From the NCBI RefSeq assembly GCF_000427785.1, contig NZ_ATYR01000023.1, forward strand, positions 34,781-98,780: a DNA stretch of 64,000 nt, in the 5' to 3' direction. This DNA comes from Massilia alkalitolerans DSM 17462 (GTDB lineage: Bacteria > Pseudomonadota > Gammaproteobacteria > Burkholderiales > Burkholderiaceae_D). Each line of letters opens with the position of its first letter. The stretch's first letter is position 1. The notes below the pieces were generated by a model. It worked only from the letters and a program-made list of their open reading frames with translations, did no database searches and had not been told where the DNA came from. Of the stretch, positions 56,053-63,793 are shown in pieces. A program made the translations under genes and the position numbers.

Positions 56053-57181
56053 CGGTACCGGTGGCGACAAGACCGAAAAGCCCTCAGCGCAGAAACTGAA
56101 GAAGGCGCGCGAGGAGGGCCAGGTCGTCCGCTCGAAGGACCTGGCGACCGCGGTCGGCATCCTGGTGAGCCTGAAGCTGTTCGCCATGCTGCTGCCGGGC
56201 TACATGGAGTCCTTTCGCGCGCTGTTCCGGCTGGTCTTCGTGCCGCTGGGCGAAGCCGGGGCGATCGAAAACGCGATGTCGGTGGTGTTCACCAGCGCCC
56301 TGATGCTGCTGCTGAAGATGGTGCTGCCGCTGCTGGCTATTCCCGCCGCGATCATCGTCGCCGGCGTGATCCCGGGCGGCCTGGTCGCCTCGAGCAAGAA
56401 CATGGCGCCCAAGTTCAGCCGCCTGAGCCCCATCACGAACATCGGCAACCTGTTCTCGCAAAAGCACTGGATCGGTTTTGCGACCTCGACCGCCAAGGCG
56501 ATCGTGCTGGGTTTCGTGCTGTGGCACGTGAGCACCTCCGGCACCAAGGCCTACGTCGAGCTGCAGCGCATGCCGCTGTCGGACGCGCTGCTCGGCGGCG
56601 CCGACCTGATGCTGGGCGGCCTGATGGCGCTGGTGGCGGTGTTCGTGGTGTTCGCGCTGATCGACGTGCCGGTGCAGGCCTTCCTGTTCACCAAAAACCA
56701 GCGCATGAGCAAGCAGGAACTGAAGGAAGAACACAAGAGCAACGAGGGCAAGCCCGAGGTGAAGCAGCGCATCCGCCAGCTGCAGCACCAGCTGGCCCAG
56801 CGCAGCGTGCGCAAGAGCGTGCCGACGGCCGACGTGGTGATCGTCAACCCGGAGCACTACGCGGTGGCCCTGAAGTACGACACCAACCGCGCCGAGGCGC
56901 CTTTCGTGGTGGCCAAGGGCGTGGACGAAATGGCGCTGTACATCAAGCGCATCGCACGCGAGCACGACATCGAAACCCTGTCGCTGCCGCCGCTGGCGCG
57001 CGCGATCTACAACACCAGCCAGGTGCAGCAGCAGATCCCTGCGCAGCTGTACGGGGCGGTGTCGCAGGTATTGAACTACGTCCTACAACTGAATGCGTTC
57101 CGTGCAGGCCGGCGCCAGGCGCCCCCACGGTTCCCCAACGAGGTGGTGGTCCCATCTCATTTGAGTGAGGTTTCTGCATGA
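56042..57181 (+). CDS. flhB: Export switch protein FlhB
   Basis: 379 residues. N-terminal GDKTEKPSAQKLKKAREEGQ, four membrane helices to about residue 210, then the cytoplasmic domain with the cleavage site IVNPEHYAVALKYD. The autocleavage motif reads NPEH (269-272) instead of the common NPTH; Asn269 and Pro270, needed for the self-cleavage that switches substrate class, are retained. The stop overlaps flhA. Confidence 0.95.
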   Translation: MADNGTGGDKTEKPSAQKLKKAREEGQVVRSKDLATAVGILVSLKLFAMLLPGYMESFRALFRLVFVPLGEAGAIENAMSVVFTSALMLLLKMVLPLLAIPAAIIVAGVIPGGLVASSKNMAPKFSRLSPITNIGNLFSQKHWIGFATSTAKAIVLGFVLWHVSTSGTKAYVELQRMPLSDALLGGADLMLGGLMALVAVFVVFALIDVPVQAFLFTKNQRMSKQELKEEHKSNEGKPEVKQRIRQLQHQLAQRSVRKSVPTADVVIVNPEHYAVALKYDTNRAEAPFVVAKGVDEMALYIKRIAREHDIETLSLPPLARAIYNTSQVQQQIPAQLYGAVSQVLNYVLQLNAFRAGRRQAPPRFPNEVVVPSHLSEVSA

Positions 57182-59271
57182 ATTCCATTAACGCCTTCGT
57201 CTCGGAGCTGAAGCGCCAGAAGTTCGCCGGCCCGATCTTCCTGATCGCGCTGCTGGCGATGATCATGCTGCCGCTGCCGCCGGTGCTGCTGGACGTGCTG
57301 TTCACGTTCAACATCGTGCTGGCGCTGATCGTGATCCTGGTGTCGGTGACGGCCAAGCGTCCGCTCGACTTCTCGGTGTTCCCGACCGTGATCCTGGGCA
57401 CCACCCTGTTGCGCCTGGCGCTGAACGTGGCTTCCACCCGCGTGGTGCTGCTCAACGGCCACACCGGCCCGCATGCGGCCGGTAACGTGATCGAGGCCTT
57501 CGCCAACGTCGTCATCGGCGGTAACTTCGTGGTCGGCCTGGTGGTGTTCGTGATCCTGATGATCATCAACTTCATCGTCGTCACCAAGGGCGCCGAACGC
57601 ATCTCGGAAGTGTCGGCGCGCTTCACGCTGGACGCGCTGCCCGGCAAGCAGATGGCGATCGACGCCGACCTGAACGCGGGCCTGATCAACCAGGAGAAGG
57701 CTACCCAGCGGCGCAAGGACGTGGCGGCCGAAGCCGACTTCTACGGCGCCATGGACGGCGCCTCGAAATTCGTGCGCGGCGACGCCATCGCCTCGATCCT
57801 GATCCTGATCATCAACCTGGTGGGCGGTATCGCCATCGGCGCCCTGATGCACGACCTGCCGCTGGGCGAGGCCGCCAAGGTGTACGCGCTGCTCACCATC
57901 GGTGACGGCCTGGTGGCCCAGATCCCGGCGCTGCTGCTGTCGGCGGCGGCGGCGATCCTGGTGACCCGCATCGGCGAATCCGGCGACCTCGAGAAGCAGG
58001 TGAGCGGCCAGATGCTGGCCCAGCCGGCGGTGTTGTTCTCGGTGGCGGGCGTGATGATCGTGCTTGGCCTGGTGCCGGGCATGCCGATGTTCACCTTCTT
58101 CACCTTCGCGGCGGTGGTCGGCTACGTCGGCTGGAAGCTGACCAGGCGCGTGCAGGCGCCGGACAATGCCGGCGTGGCCGCGATCGAAGCCGCGCTGCGC
58201 GACGAGCGCGCGCCGGAACTCGACTGGCAGGCGCTGCCGGTGGTGCAGCCGGTGACGGTGGCGGTGGGCTACAAGCTGGTCGGCATGATCGACAAGGCCC
58301 AGGGCGAGCCGCTCACCAAGCGCATCAAGGGTCTGCGCCAGAGCCTCTCGGAGCAGATGGGCATGGTGTTACCAAGCATCGGCGTGCGCGACGACCTGGC
58401 GTTGCGCCCGTCGCAGTATGCGATCAGCCTGTCGGGCATCGTGGTGGCCGAAGCGGAGGTGATGCCCGAGCACCTGATGGCGATCCCGTCGCCCAACGTG
58501 TACGGCGAGATCGACGGCATCCCCGGCATCGAGCCGGCCTACGGCATGGCGATCACCTGGATCACGCCCGAGCAGAAGGCCGATGCGCTGGGTCTGGGCT
58601 ACCAGGTGGTCGAGGTGGCGAGCGCGATCGCCACCCATACCTCGAAAGTGGTGCGCGAATACCTGCACGAGCTGTTCCGCCACGAGGACGTGCCGGCGAT
58701 CCTGGAGCGCCTGCAGGCGCTGTCGCCGAAGCTGGCGGGATCGCTGGAAAAGGCGCTCACCCACACCCAGCTGCTGCGCGTGTTCCGCGTGCTGCTCGCC
58801 GAAGGCGTGTCATTGAAGGACATCGTGGTGATCGCCACCACGCTGCTGGACAGTTCGGAGAGCACCAAGGACCCGATCCTGCTGGCGGCCGAGGTGCGCT
58901 GCGCGCTGCGGCGCCAGATCGTGTCCGGCCTGTTCGGCAAGAAGAAGGACATGCCGGCGTTTAACCTGTCGGCCGAACTGGAAAACATGCTGCTCGGCTC
59001 CCTGAACCAGGCGCGCCAGAACAATGGCGGCAAGGTCGCGCTGGACAACTACCCGATCGACCCGCAGTTGCTGTCCCAGCTGCAGATCAACATGCCGGTG
59101 GCGCGCGAGCAGATGAAGCAGCAGCACACGCCGCCGCTGCTGCTGGTGCTGCCGCAGGTGCGCCCGCTGCTGGCGCGCTACGCCAAGCTGTTCGCGCCGG
59201 GGCTGCACGTGCTGTCGTATAACGAGATTCCCGAGAACCGGGACGTGTCGATCGTCGGTACCGTCGGATGA
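57178..59271 (+). CDS. flhA: Export platform protein FlhA
   Basis: 697 residues. The membrane part of about 300 residues holds the FHIPEP-region equivalent (RFTLDALPGKQMAIDADLNA, GLINQEKATQRRKDVAAEAD, FYGAMDGASKFVRGDAIASI), and the cytoplasmic domain includes MPEHLMAIPSPNVYGEIDGI and the QLQINMPVAREQMKQQ end. It is the export engine's energy-coupling subunit. It is the last gene of the plus-strand operon, facing the FliK-like gene across twin palindromes. Confidence 0.96.
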   Translation: MNSINAFVSELKRQKFAGPIFLIALLAMIMLPLPPVLLDVLFTFNIVLALIVILVSVTAKRPLDFSVFPTVILGTTLLRLALNVASTRVVLLNGHTGPHAAGNVIEAFANVVIGGNFVVGLVVFVILMIINFIVVTKGAERISEVSARFTLDALPGKQMAIDADLNAGLINQEKATQRRKDVAAEADFYGAMDGASKFVRGDAIASILILIINLVGGIAIGALMHDLPLGEAAKVYALLTIGDGLVAQIPALLLSAAAAILVTRIGESGDLEKQVSGQMLAQPAVLFSVAGVMIVLGLVPGMPMFTFFTFAAVVGYVGWKLTRRVQAPDNAGVAAIEAALRDERAPELDWQALPVVQPVTVAVGYKLVGMIDKAQGEPLTKRIKGLRQSLSEQMGMVLPSIGVRDDLALRPSQYAISLSGIVVAEAEVMPEHLMAIPSPNVYGEIDGIPGIEPAYGMAITWITPEQKADALGLGYQVVEVASAIATHTSKVVREYLHELFRHEDVPAILERLQALSPKLAGSLEKALTHTQLLRVFRVLLAEGVSLKDIVVIATTLLDSSESTKDPILLAAEVRCALRRQIVSGLFGKKKDMPAFNLSAELENMLLGSLNQARQNNGGKVALDNYPIDPQLLSQLQINMPVAREQMKQQHTPPLLLVLPQVRPLLARYAKLFAPGLHVLSYNEIPENRDVSIVGTVG

Positions 59272-59286
59272 TCCGCCGCGGCATCG

Positions 59287-59333
59287 GTGAAATATTATTT
59301 CACCAATGGCGTGCAACTGAAATAATATTTCAG
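59287..59333. repeat. Twin AT-rich palindromes between flhA and the FliK-like gene
   Basis: GTGAAATATTATTTCAC (59287-59303) and CTGAAATAATATTTCAG (59317-59333) are each palindromes with 8-base arms, 30 bases apart centre to centre. The 15-base cores are exact inverted copies of each other, so the pair may also fold into one 15-bp hairpin with a 15-base loop. The second overlaps the stop of the minus-strand gene. It may be a bidirectional terminator for two convergent genes or a pair of operator-like sites. Confidence 0.75.
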
Positions 59334-60187
59334 CCCTCGCGCGCCTGCGTCTCCGCCGCGTCAAGGCGCGGCAACACCAGGGCCAGTTCGGCCACCGCGC
59401 GGAACACGGGCAACGTCAGCACCTGCACCACATCGCTCGAGGCCATCCGTGCGTGCACTAGCGCCAGCGGCAGGCTGTCGCGGTAGCGCCAGCGCTGCAC
59501 CTGCAGACCGGCGCGCGCGATCGCGTCTTCCAGTTCCGGCTGCAGCTTGCGCAGCCGCGCCAACGCCGCCGCATCGGGGGCGCACAGTTCCAGCGCCAGC
59601 CCGCCGGGGATCGCCTCCACCTGCAGCACGACCGCGGTGCCGTCGGCCAGTTCCAGTTCGAGCCGCAGCGCGGCCCGGCTGCGCTTGCGCCGGCCGGACG
59701 CGCCGTCGGGCTGTTCCTGCAGCACCCCCAGGTGCTGGTCCTTGGCGCCGCCCGCATGCACCGTGAAGCGCCAGGCGTCCTGCAGCAGCAGCGGATGGTC
59801 CGCCTGGCGCAGCACGCGTCCCTCCTGGCTGGCCGCCAGCAGCGCCGGCGGCAGCTGGCCCGCCTGGTTGCGCAATTCGCGATCGGTCATCTGCTTGCCG
59901 TACTGGCGCACCATGGCCTGCCAGGACGTGGCCAGGGTACGACCGTCGGCGGCCTGGAAATGCATCTGGCGCGCCAGGAAGACCTGGTCGGGGCGCATGG
60001 CAAGGCCCTCGGGCCCCGGCTCGCCCTGCGCGGCAGGGGCGGGCGCGAGCAGCTGGGACATCGGCAGGGGCGGCTCGCCGCCGTCGAAAGGCGCCAGCGC
60101 GACGGGCGCCGCCGCCGCCACCGCGCCGACACTGAGCGGCGTTGCCTGGGGAGGGAGCAGGGGAACGATGGAAGGGATGGTGCTCAT
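59330..60187 (-). CDS. Second FliK-like protein (Flg_hook-type C-terminal domain)
   Basis: 285 residues. The first ~70 residues are Ala/Pro-rich; the middle (MHFQAADGRTLATSWQAMVRQYGKQMTDRELRNQ) is unassigned; from about 170 to 240 a domain (ALRLELELADGTAVVLQVEAIPG, LALELCAPDAAALARLRKL, DAIARAGLQVQRWRY) resembles the C-terminal hook-length control domain of FliK. AGGTGA lies just before the ATG. It sits between the flagellins and flhA. A hook-length or needle-length regulator is inferred; the sequence match is only by eye. Confidence 0.6.
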   Translation of the reverse strand: MSTIPSIVPLLPPQATPLSVGAVAAAAPVALAPFDGGEPPLPMSQLLAPAPAAQGEPGPEGLAMRPDQVFLARQMHFQAADGRTLATSWQAMVRQYGKQMTDRELRNQAGQLPPALLAASQEGRVLRQADHPLLLQDAWRFTVHAGGAKDQHLGVLQEQPDGASGRRKRSRAALRLELELADGTAVVLQVEAIPGGLALELCAPDAAALARLRKLQPELEDAIARAGLQVQRWRYRDSLPLALVHARMASSDVVQVLTLPVFRAVAELALVLPRLDAAETQAREG

Positions 60188-60202
60188 GGCGGTTCACCTA
60201 TG

Positions 60203-60233
60203 AAAAAAGGCCAGCCGTTCGCGGGCTGGCCTT
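60203..60233 (-). terminator. Terminator after flagellin 1
   Basis: On the minus strand AAGGCCAGCCCGCG/ggctggcctt-type hairpin (60209-60233) ends in a six-T run (60203-60208). It lies 36 bases beyond the flagellin 1 stop and ahead of the FliK-like gene. Confidence 0.9.
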
Positions 60234-60268
60234 CGATACTACCGGATCGGGTGCCCGGGAAGCGAGTA

Positions 60269-61228
60269 TTACTGCAGCAGCGACATGACCATCGAGGACA
60301 TGCTGTTCGACTGCTTCAGCATGGCGGTGCCGGCTTGCATCAGCATCTGGTTCGAGGTCATCGTTGCGCTTTCGGTCGCAAAGTCGACGTCCATGATGCG
60401 GCCGGTGGCATTCTTGGTGTTGGTGCTGATGTTGGCCAGGTTGTTGTGCACATGTTCGAGGCGGTTGGCGGCGGCGCCCAGCGAGGAGCGGACGGTGCTG
60501 ACGCTTTCGATCGCGGTCTTGAGTTTGTCGATCGTCGCGTTCGCGTTCACGGCGCCGGTCTTGGCGCCACCCAAGTCACCAGCGAGGGTGTCGGTGAGTT
60601 CCTTACCGGCAACGCCAGTGGTGCCAGCGACCGCCCAGGTCGAGGCTGCGCCGGCGGCGTCGACGTTCAGTACGCCGCCGTTGAAGCCGGCAGCTGCGGT
60701 ATAGATGTTCTTGTGCATGGCGTTCAGCTGGGTGCTCACATCCAGCGACATCTTTTCCCCGCCGCTGGCGCCGATTTGAAAATCGACCGCCGACTTCAGT
60801 TTGCCGGTGCTGTTGTTCAGCACTGCGGTACCGCCGAAGGTGGTGTTCTTGACGATATTGGTCAGCTCGTCGGTCAGCGAGGTGTACTCGGCCTGCATCG
60901 CGGTGCGGTCGCTGTCCGAGGACGAGCCATCGGCGGCCTGGGTTGCCAGGTCCTTCATGCGGGTCAGAATGTTGGTGACCTCGTCAAGCGCGCCTTCGGC
61001 GGTCTGCAGCATCGAGATCGAATTCTGGGTGTTGCGCATGGCCACGCTCATGCCGCTGGTCTGGGCTTTCAGGCGGGTGGCGATCTGCAGGCCGGCGGCG
61101 TCGTCCATGGCCGAGTTGATGCGGAAGCCGGTCGACAGGCGGGTCATCGAGGTCGACAGCGTGCTCTGGGTACGCGACAGCGAATTCTGGGCCGAGAGGG
61201 CGGCGTTGTTGGTGTGAAGGCTCAGCAT
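60269..61228 (-). CDS. fliC: Flagellin 1 (lateral LafA-like)
   Basis: 319 residues. The N-terminus MLSLHTNNAALSAQNSLSRT and GFRINSAMDDAAGLQIATRL, and the C-terminal GRIMDVDFATESATMTSNQM with SMSSMVMSLLQ, are the D0/D1 parts of flagellin. These ends are nearly identical in flagellins 2 and 3; the middle (about 135-245) differs. The LSLHTN...AGLQIATRLKAQTSGM pattern resembles lateral rather than polar flagellins. Its own promoter-like element and terminator flank it. A strong GGAGTTCACATG start is present. Confidence 0.95.
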   Translation of the reverse strand: MLSLHTNNAALSAQNSLSRTQSTLSTSMTRLSTGFRINSAMDDAAGLQIATRLKAQTSGMSVAMRNTQNSISMLQTAEGALDEVTNILTRMKDLATQAADGSSSDSDRTAMQAEYTSLTDELTNIVKNTTFGGTAVLNNSTGKLKSAVDFQIGASGGEKMSLDVSTQLNAMHKNIYTAAAGFNGGVLNVDAAGAASTWAVAGTTGVAGKELTDTLAGDLGGAKTGAVNANATIDKLKTAIESVSTVRSSLGAAANRLEHVHNNLANISTNTKNATGRIMDVDFATESATMTSNQMLMQAGTAMLKQSNSMSSMVMSLLQ

Positions 61229-61300
61229 GTGAACTCCTGGTTGTTCGAGGTAAATAAGGGCGCAGCCCTGTTGGCATCACGTTTTCCGCGCGATCTTCAA

Positions 61301-61348
61301 TACAAGGCGACCCTGATCGGCGCGGTATTAAGTGTTGAGCAGAAATTT
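61301..61348 (-). promoter_or_regulatory. Conserved upstream element of flagellin 1
   Basis: Read on the minus strand: AAATTTC, 9 bases, CTTAAT, 13 bases, GGGTCGCCTTGTA. The CTTAAT-N13-GGGTCG spacing is identical before all three flagellins. It resembles a variant sigma-28 promoter, with CTTAA as -35 and GGTCGCC as -10, though it departs from TAAA-N15-GCCGATAA. Confidence 0.6.
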
Positions 61349-61360
61349 TCCCTAGTGCAC

Positions 61361-61394
61361 GTAAAAGACAGGAGCCAGCCCGCAGGCTGGCTCC
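61361..61394 (-). terminator. Terminator after flagellin 2
   Basis: Minus-strand GGAGCCAGCC, loop TGCG, GGCTGGCTCC, then TGTCTTTTAC. It separates flagellin 2 from the promoter of flagellin 1. Confidence 0.88.
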
Positions 61395-61431
61395 TCTACA
61401 GTGCCGCGAGGCGCTGTGTCTGCGATGAGGA

Positions 61432-62307
61432 TTACTGCAGCAGCGACATAACCATCGAGGACATGCTGTTCGACTGCTTCAGCATGGCGGTGCCTGCCTG
61501 CATCAGCATCTGGTTCGAGGTCATCGTCGCACTTTCGGTGGCGAAGTCGACATCCATGATGCGGCCGGTGGCGTTCTTGGTATTGGTGCTGATGTTGGCC
61601 AGGTTGTTGTGCACGTGGTCAAGGCGGTTGGCGGCGGCGCCCAGCGACGAGCGCAGGGAGCTGACCGACTCGATCGCGGTCTTGAGCGTGTCGATGGTGG
61701 CGTTGGCGTTGGCAGTCAGTTCGGTGCCGGCTGCGGCGGCCGGGGTGACGCCTTCGCCGTCGTATTGCAGCGCGGCCAGTCCGATGTCGGTGTGCACCTT
61801 GGTAAGCGCAGTGCCGAACTTGCCGACCATCGTTTCTGCCTGGGAGGCGCCGATCTGGAAGGTGACGTCGGTAGCCAGCTTGCCGCCGGTTTTCTTCAGC
61901 AGGCCGGTGCCGCCGAAGCTGGTGTTACCCATGATGTTGCCGAGCTCATCGCTCAGCGAGGTGAACTCCGACTGCATCGCGGTGCGGTCGGCAGTCGACG
62001 AGGAACCGTCGGCGGCCTGGGTCGCCAGGTCTTTCATGCGGGTCAGGATGTTGGTAACTTCGTCGAGCGCGCCTTCGGCGGTTTGCAGCATCGAGATCGA
62101 ATTCTGGGTATTGCGCATGGCAACCGACATGCCGCTGGTCTGGGCTTTGAGACGGGTGGCGATCTGCAGGCCGGCGGCGTCGTCCATGGCCGAGTTGATG
62201 CGGAAGCCGGTCGACAGGCGGGTCATCGAGGTCGACAGCGTGCTTTGGGTGCGCGACAGCGAATTCTGGGCCGAGAGGGCGGCGTTGTTGGTGTGAAGGC
62301 TCAGCAT
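61432..62307 (-). CDS. fliC: Flagellin 2 (lateral LafA-like)
   Basis: 291 residues, the shortest of the three. The first ~115 and last ~75 residues are almost the same as flagellin 1 (GFRINSAMDDAAGLQIATRL, GRIMDVDFATESATM). The middle domain (about 135-215) is distinct and short. It has its own GGAGTTCACATG start, upstream element and terminator, so it is an independent transcription unit in a tandem array. Confidence 0.95.
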   Translation of the reverse strand: MLSLHTNNAALSAQNSLSRTQSTLSTSMTRLSTGFRINSAMDDAAGLQIATRLKAQTSGMSVAMRNTQNSISMLQTAEGALDEVTNILTRMKDLATQAADGSSSTADRTAMQSEFTSLSDELGNIMGNTSFGGTGLLKKTGGKLATDVTFQIGASQAETMVGKFGTALTKVHTDIGLAALQYDGEGVTPAAAAGTELTANANATIDTLKTAIESVSSLRSSLGAAANRLDHVHNNLANISTNTKNATGRIMDVDFATESATMTSNQMLMQAGTAMLKQSNSMSSMVMSLLQ

Positions 62308-62379
62308 GTGAACTCCTTGTTATACGTAAAGGTTGGTCGCGCAGCCTGGTTGGATACATGTTTTCCACGCGCTCACCAG

Positions 62380-62427
62380 TACAAGGCGACCCGGACAGTT
62401 TGATAATTAAGTGCCGTGTGGAAATTT
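62380..62427 (-). promoter_or_regulatory. Conserved upstream element of flagellin 2
   Basis: Minus strand: AAATTTC, 9 bases, CTTAAT, 13 bases, GGGTCGCCTTGTA, the same layout as before flagellin 1. A TAAA is also present just upstream (CTAAAAATTTC). Confidence 0.6.
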
Positions 62428-62442
62428 TTAGGCTTGAGCGTA

Positions 62443-62470
62443 AACGACAAAGCCAGCCCGAAGGCTGGCT
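62443..62470 (-). terminator. Terminator after flagellin 3
   Basis: Minus-strand AGCCAGCC, loop TTCG, GGCTGGCT followed by TTGTCGTTT. Nearly the same hairpin core as after flagellin 2. Confidence 0.87.
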
Positions 62471-62505
62471 CATTCCAATGCGCCGCATGGCGCGTCGAAC
62501 GATGA

Positions 62506-63651
62506 TTACTGCAGCAGCGACATGACCATCGAAGACATGCTGTTCGACTGTTTGAGCATGGCGGTGCCTGCCTGCATCAGCATCTGATTCGAGGTCATCG
62601 TCGCGCTTTCGGTGGCGAAATCGACGTCCATGATGCGACCGGTGGCGTTCTTGGTATTGGTGCTGATGTTGGCCAGGTTGTTGTGCACGTGCTCGAGGCG
62701 ATTGGCCGCCGCGCCCATGCCGGAGCGGACCGTGCTGACTGCTTCCACGGCGGCCTGCAGCTTGTCGATCATTGCCGATGCGGAGTCGGTCAATTCGGTG
62801 CCGGTGCCGGAAATGGCGGCGCCGAAAGCGTTGTAGTTCACGCTGACGTCGCGCAGCTTGGTGTGCAGGGCGGTGACGTCGGTCGTCAGGGCGAGCGACA
62901 TTTTTTCGCCAGCCGAGGCCCCGATCTGGAAATCGATGCTGCCCGACAGGGCGCCATCGGTCTTGCCGATCGAATTGGTGACCGCCGTCGCGTAGGCGGC
63001 AGTCACGTCCTTCTTGTTGTCCGCCAGCGTCTTGGCCTTCAGCGCCGCGTCGTAGGTTGCCTTGGCGGCATCGAGCGCGAGCTTGTTCGCATCATTCGGC
63101 GTGGTGTTGTAGGTACCTTGTGCCGTGCCGAGGGCGGTCTGTGCGTTTCCAAAGTTGGTATTCGGCGTTGCAGTGGCGGCCAATGCGGTGGCGGCCACGC
63201 CATCGGCGGCCGTTTTGTCCGCGGCGATCGCATTCTTGGTCAGCAGCTTGGCGCCGCCAAAGGTGGTATTGCCGATGATATTGCTCAGTTCGCTCGCCAG
63301 CGAATCGTATTCCGACTGCATCGCATCCTTGTCGGCAGCGCTGGAGGAGCCGTCGGCGGACTGGGTTGCCAGGTCCTTCATGCGCACCAGGATGTTGGTG
63401 ACTTCGTCCAGCGCGCCTTCGGCGGTCTGCAGCATCGAGATCGAATTCTGGGTGTTGCGCATGGCCACGGCCATGCCGCTGGTCTGGGCCTTCAGGCGAG
63501 TGGCGATCTGCAGGCCGGCGGCGTCGTCCATGGCCGAGTTGATGCGAAAGCCCGTCGACAGGCGGGTCATCGAGGTCGACAGCGTGGACTGGGTGCGCGA
63601 CAGCGAATTTTGTGCCGACAGGGCGGCGTTATTGGTGTGGAGGCTCAGCAT
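62506..63651 (-). CDS. fliC: Flagellin 3 with expanded central domain (lateral LafA-like)
   Basis: 381 residues, about 60-90 longer than its neighbours. Ends match the other flagellins (GFRINSAMDDAAGLQIATRL; GRIMDVDFATESATM). The extra material lies in about residues 140-240 and is Ala/Thr/Lys/Asp-rich and helical-looking (DANKLALDAAKATYDAALKA), so a larger surface-exposed domain is likely. The start is MLSLHTNNAAL at 63651, as in the paralogues, but its upstream leader is shorter and lacks the GGAGTTCAC of the others. Confidence 0.94.
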   Translation of the reverse strand: MLSLHTNNAALSAQNSLSRTQSTLSTSMTRLSTGFRINSAMDDAAGLQIATRLKAQTSGMAVAMRNTQNSISMLQTAEGALDEVTNILVRMKDLATQSADGSSSAADKDAMQSEYDSLASELSNIIGNTTFGGAKLLTKNAIAADKTAADGVAATALAATATPNTNFGNAQTALGTAQGTYNTTPNDANKLALDAAKATYDAALKAKTLADNKKDVTAAYATAVTNSIGKTDGALSGSIDFQIGASAGEKMSLALTTDVTALHTKLRDVSVNYNAFGAAISGTGTELTDSASAMIDKLQAAVEAVSTVRSGMGAAANRLEHVHNNLANISTNTKNATGRIMDVDFATESATMTSNQMLMQAGTAMLKQSNSMSSMVMSLLQ

Positions 63652-63702
63652 GGTATTTTCCGGATATTTACGTGTCTCGTGTCGCGCCCTTGCGCTTACA
63701 AG

Positions 63703-63749
63703 TACAAGACGACCCTCAGGCGCGTTCCATTAAGAAAGACACGAAATTT
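63703..63749 (-). promoter_or_regulatory. Conserved upstream element of flagellin 3
   Basis: Minus strand: AAATTTC, 8 bases, CTTAAT, 13 bases, GGGTCGTCTTGTA. The same element as upstream of flagellins 1 and 2, with one change (GTC for GCC) and one base less in the first gap. Confidence 0.6.
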
Positions 63750-63763
63750 ATTTCAATATAGAA

Positions 63764-63788
63764 ATGGCCAGTACGAAACTGGCCATTG
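63764..63788. terminator. Hairpin adjoining the group II intron end
   Basis: AATGGCCAGT (63764-63773), loop ACGAA, ACTGGCCATT (63779-63788). By analogy with the flagellin cassettes it would end a minus-strand gene to the right. On the plus strand it lies six bases before the intron end, the arrangement used by group IIC introns. Confidence 0.7.
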
Positions 63789-63793
63789 TCATT

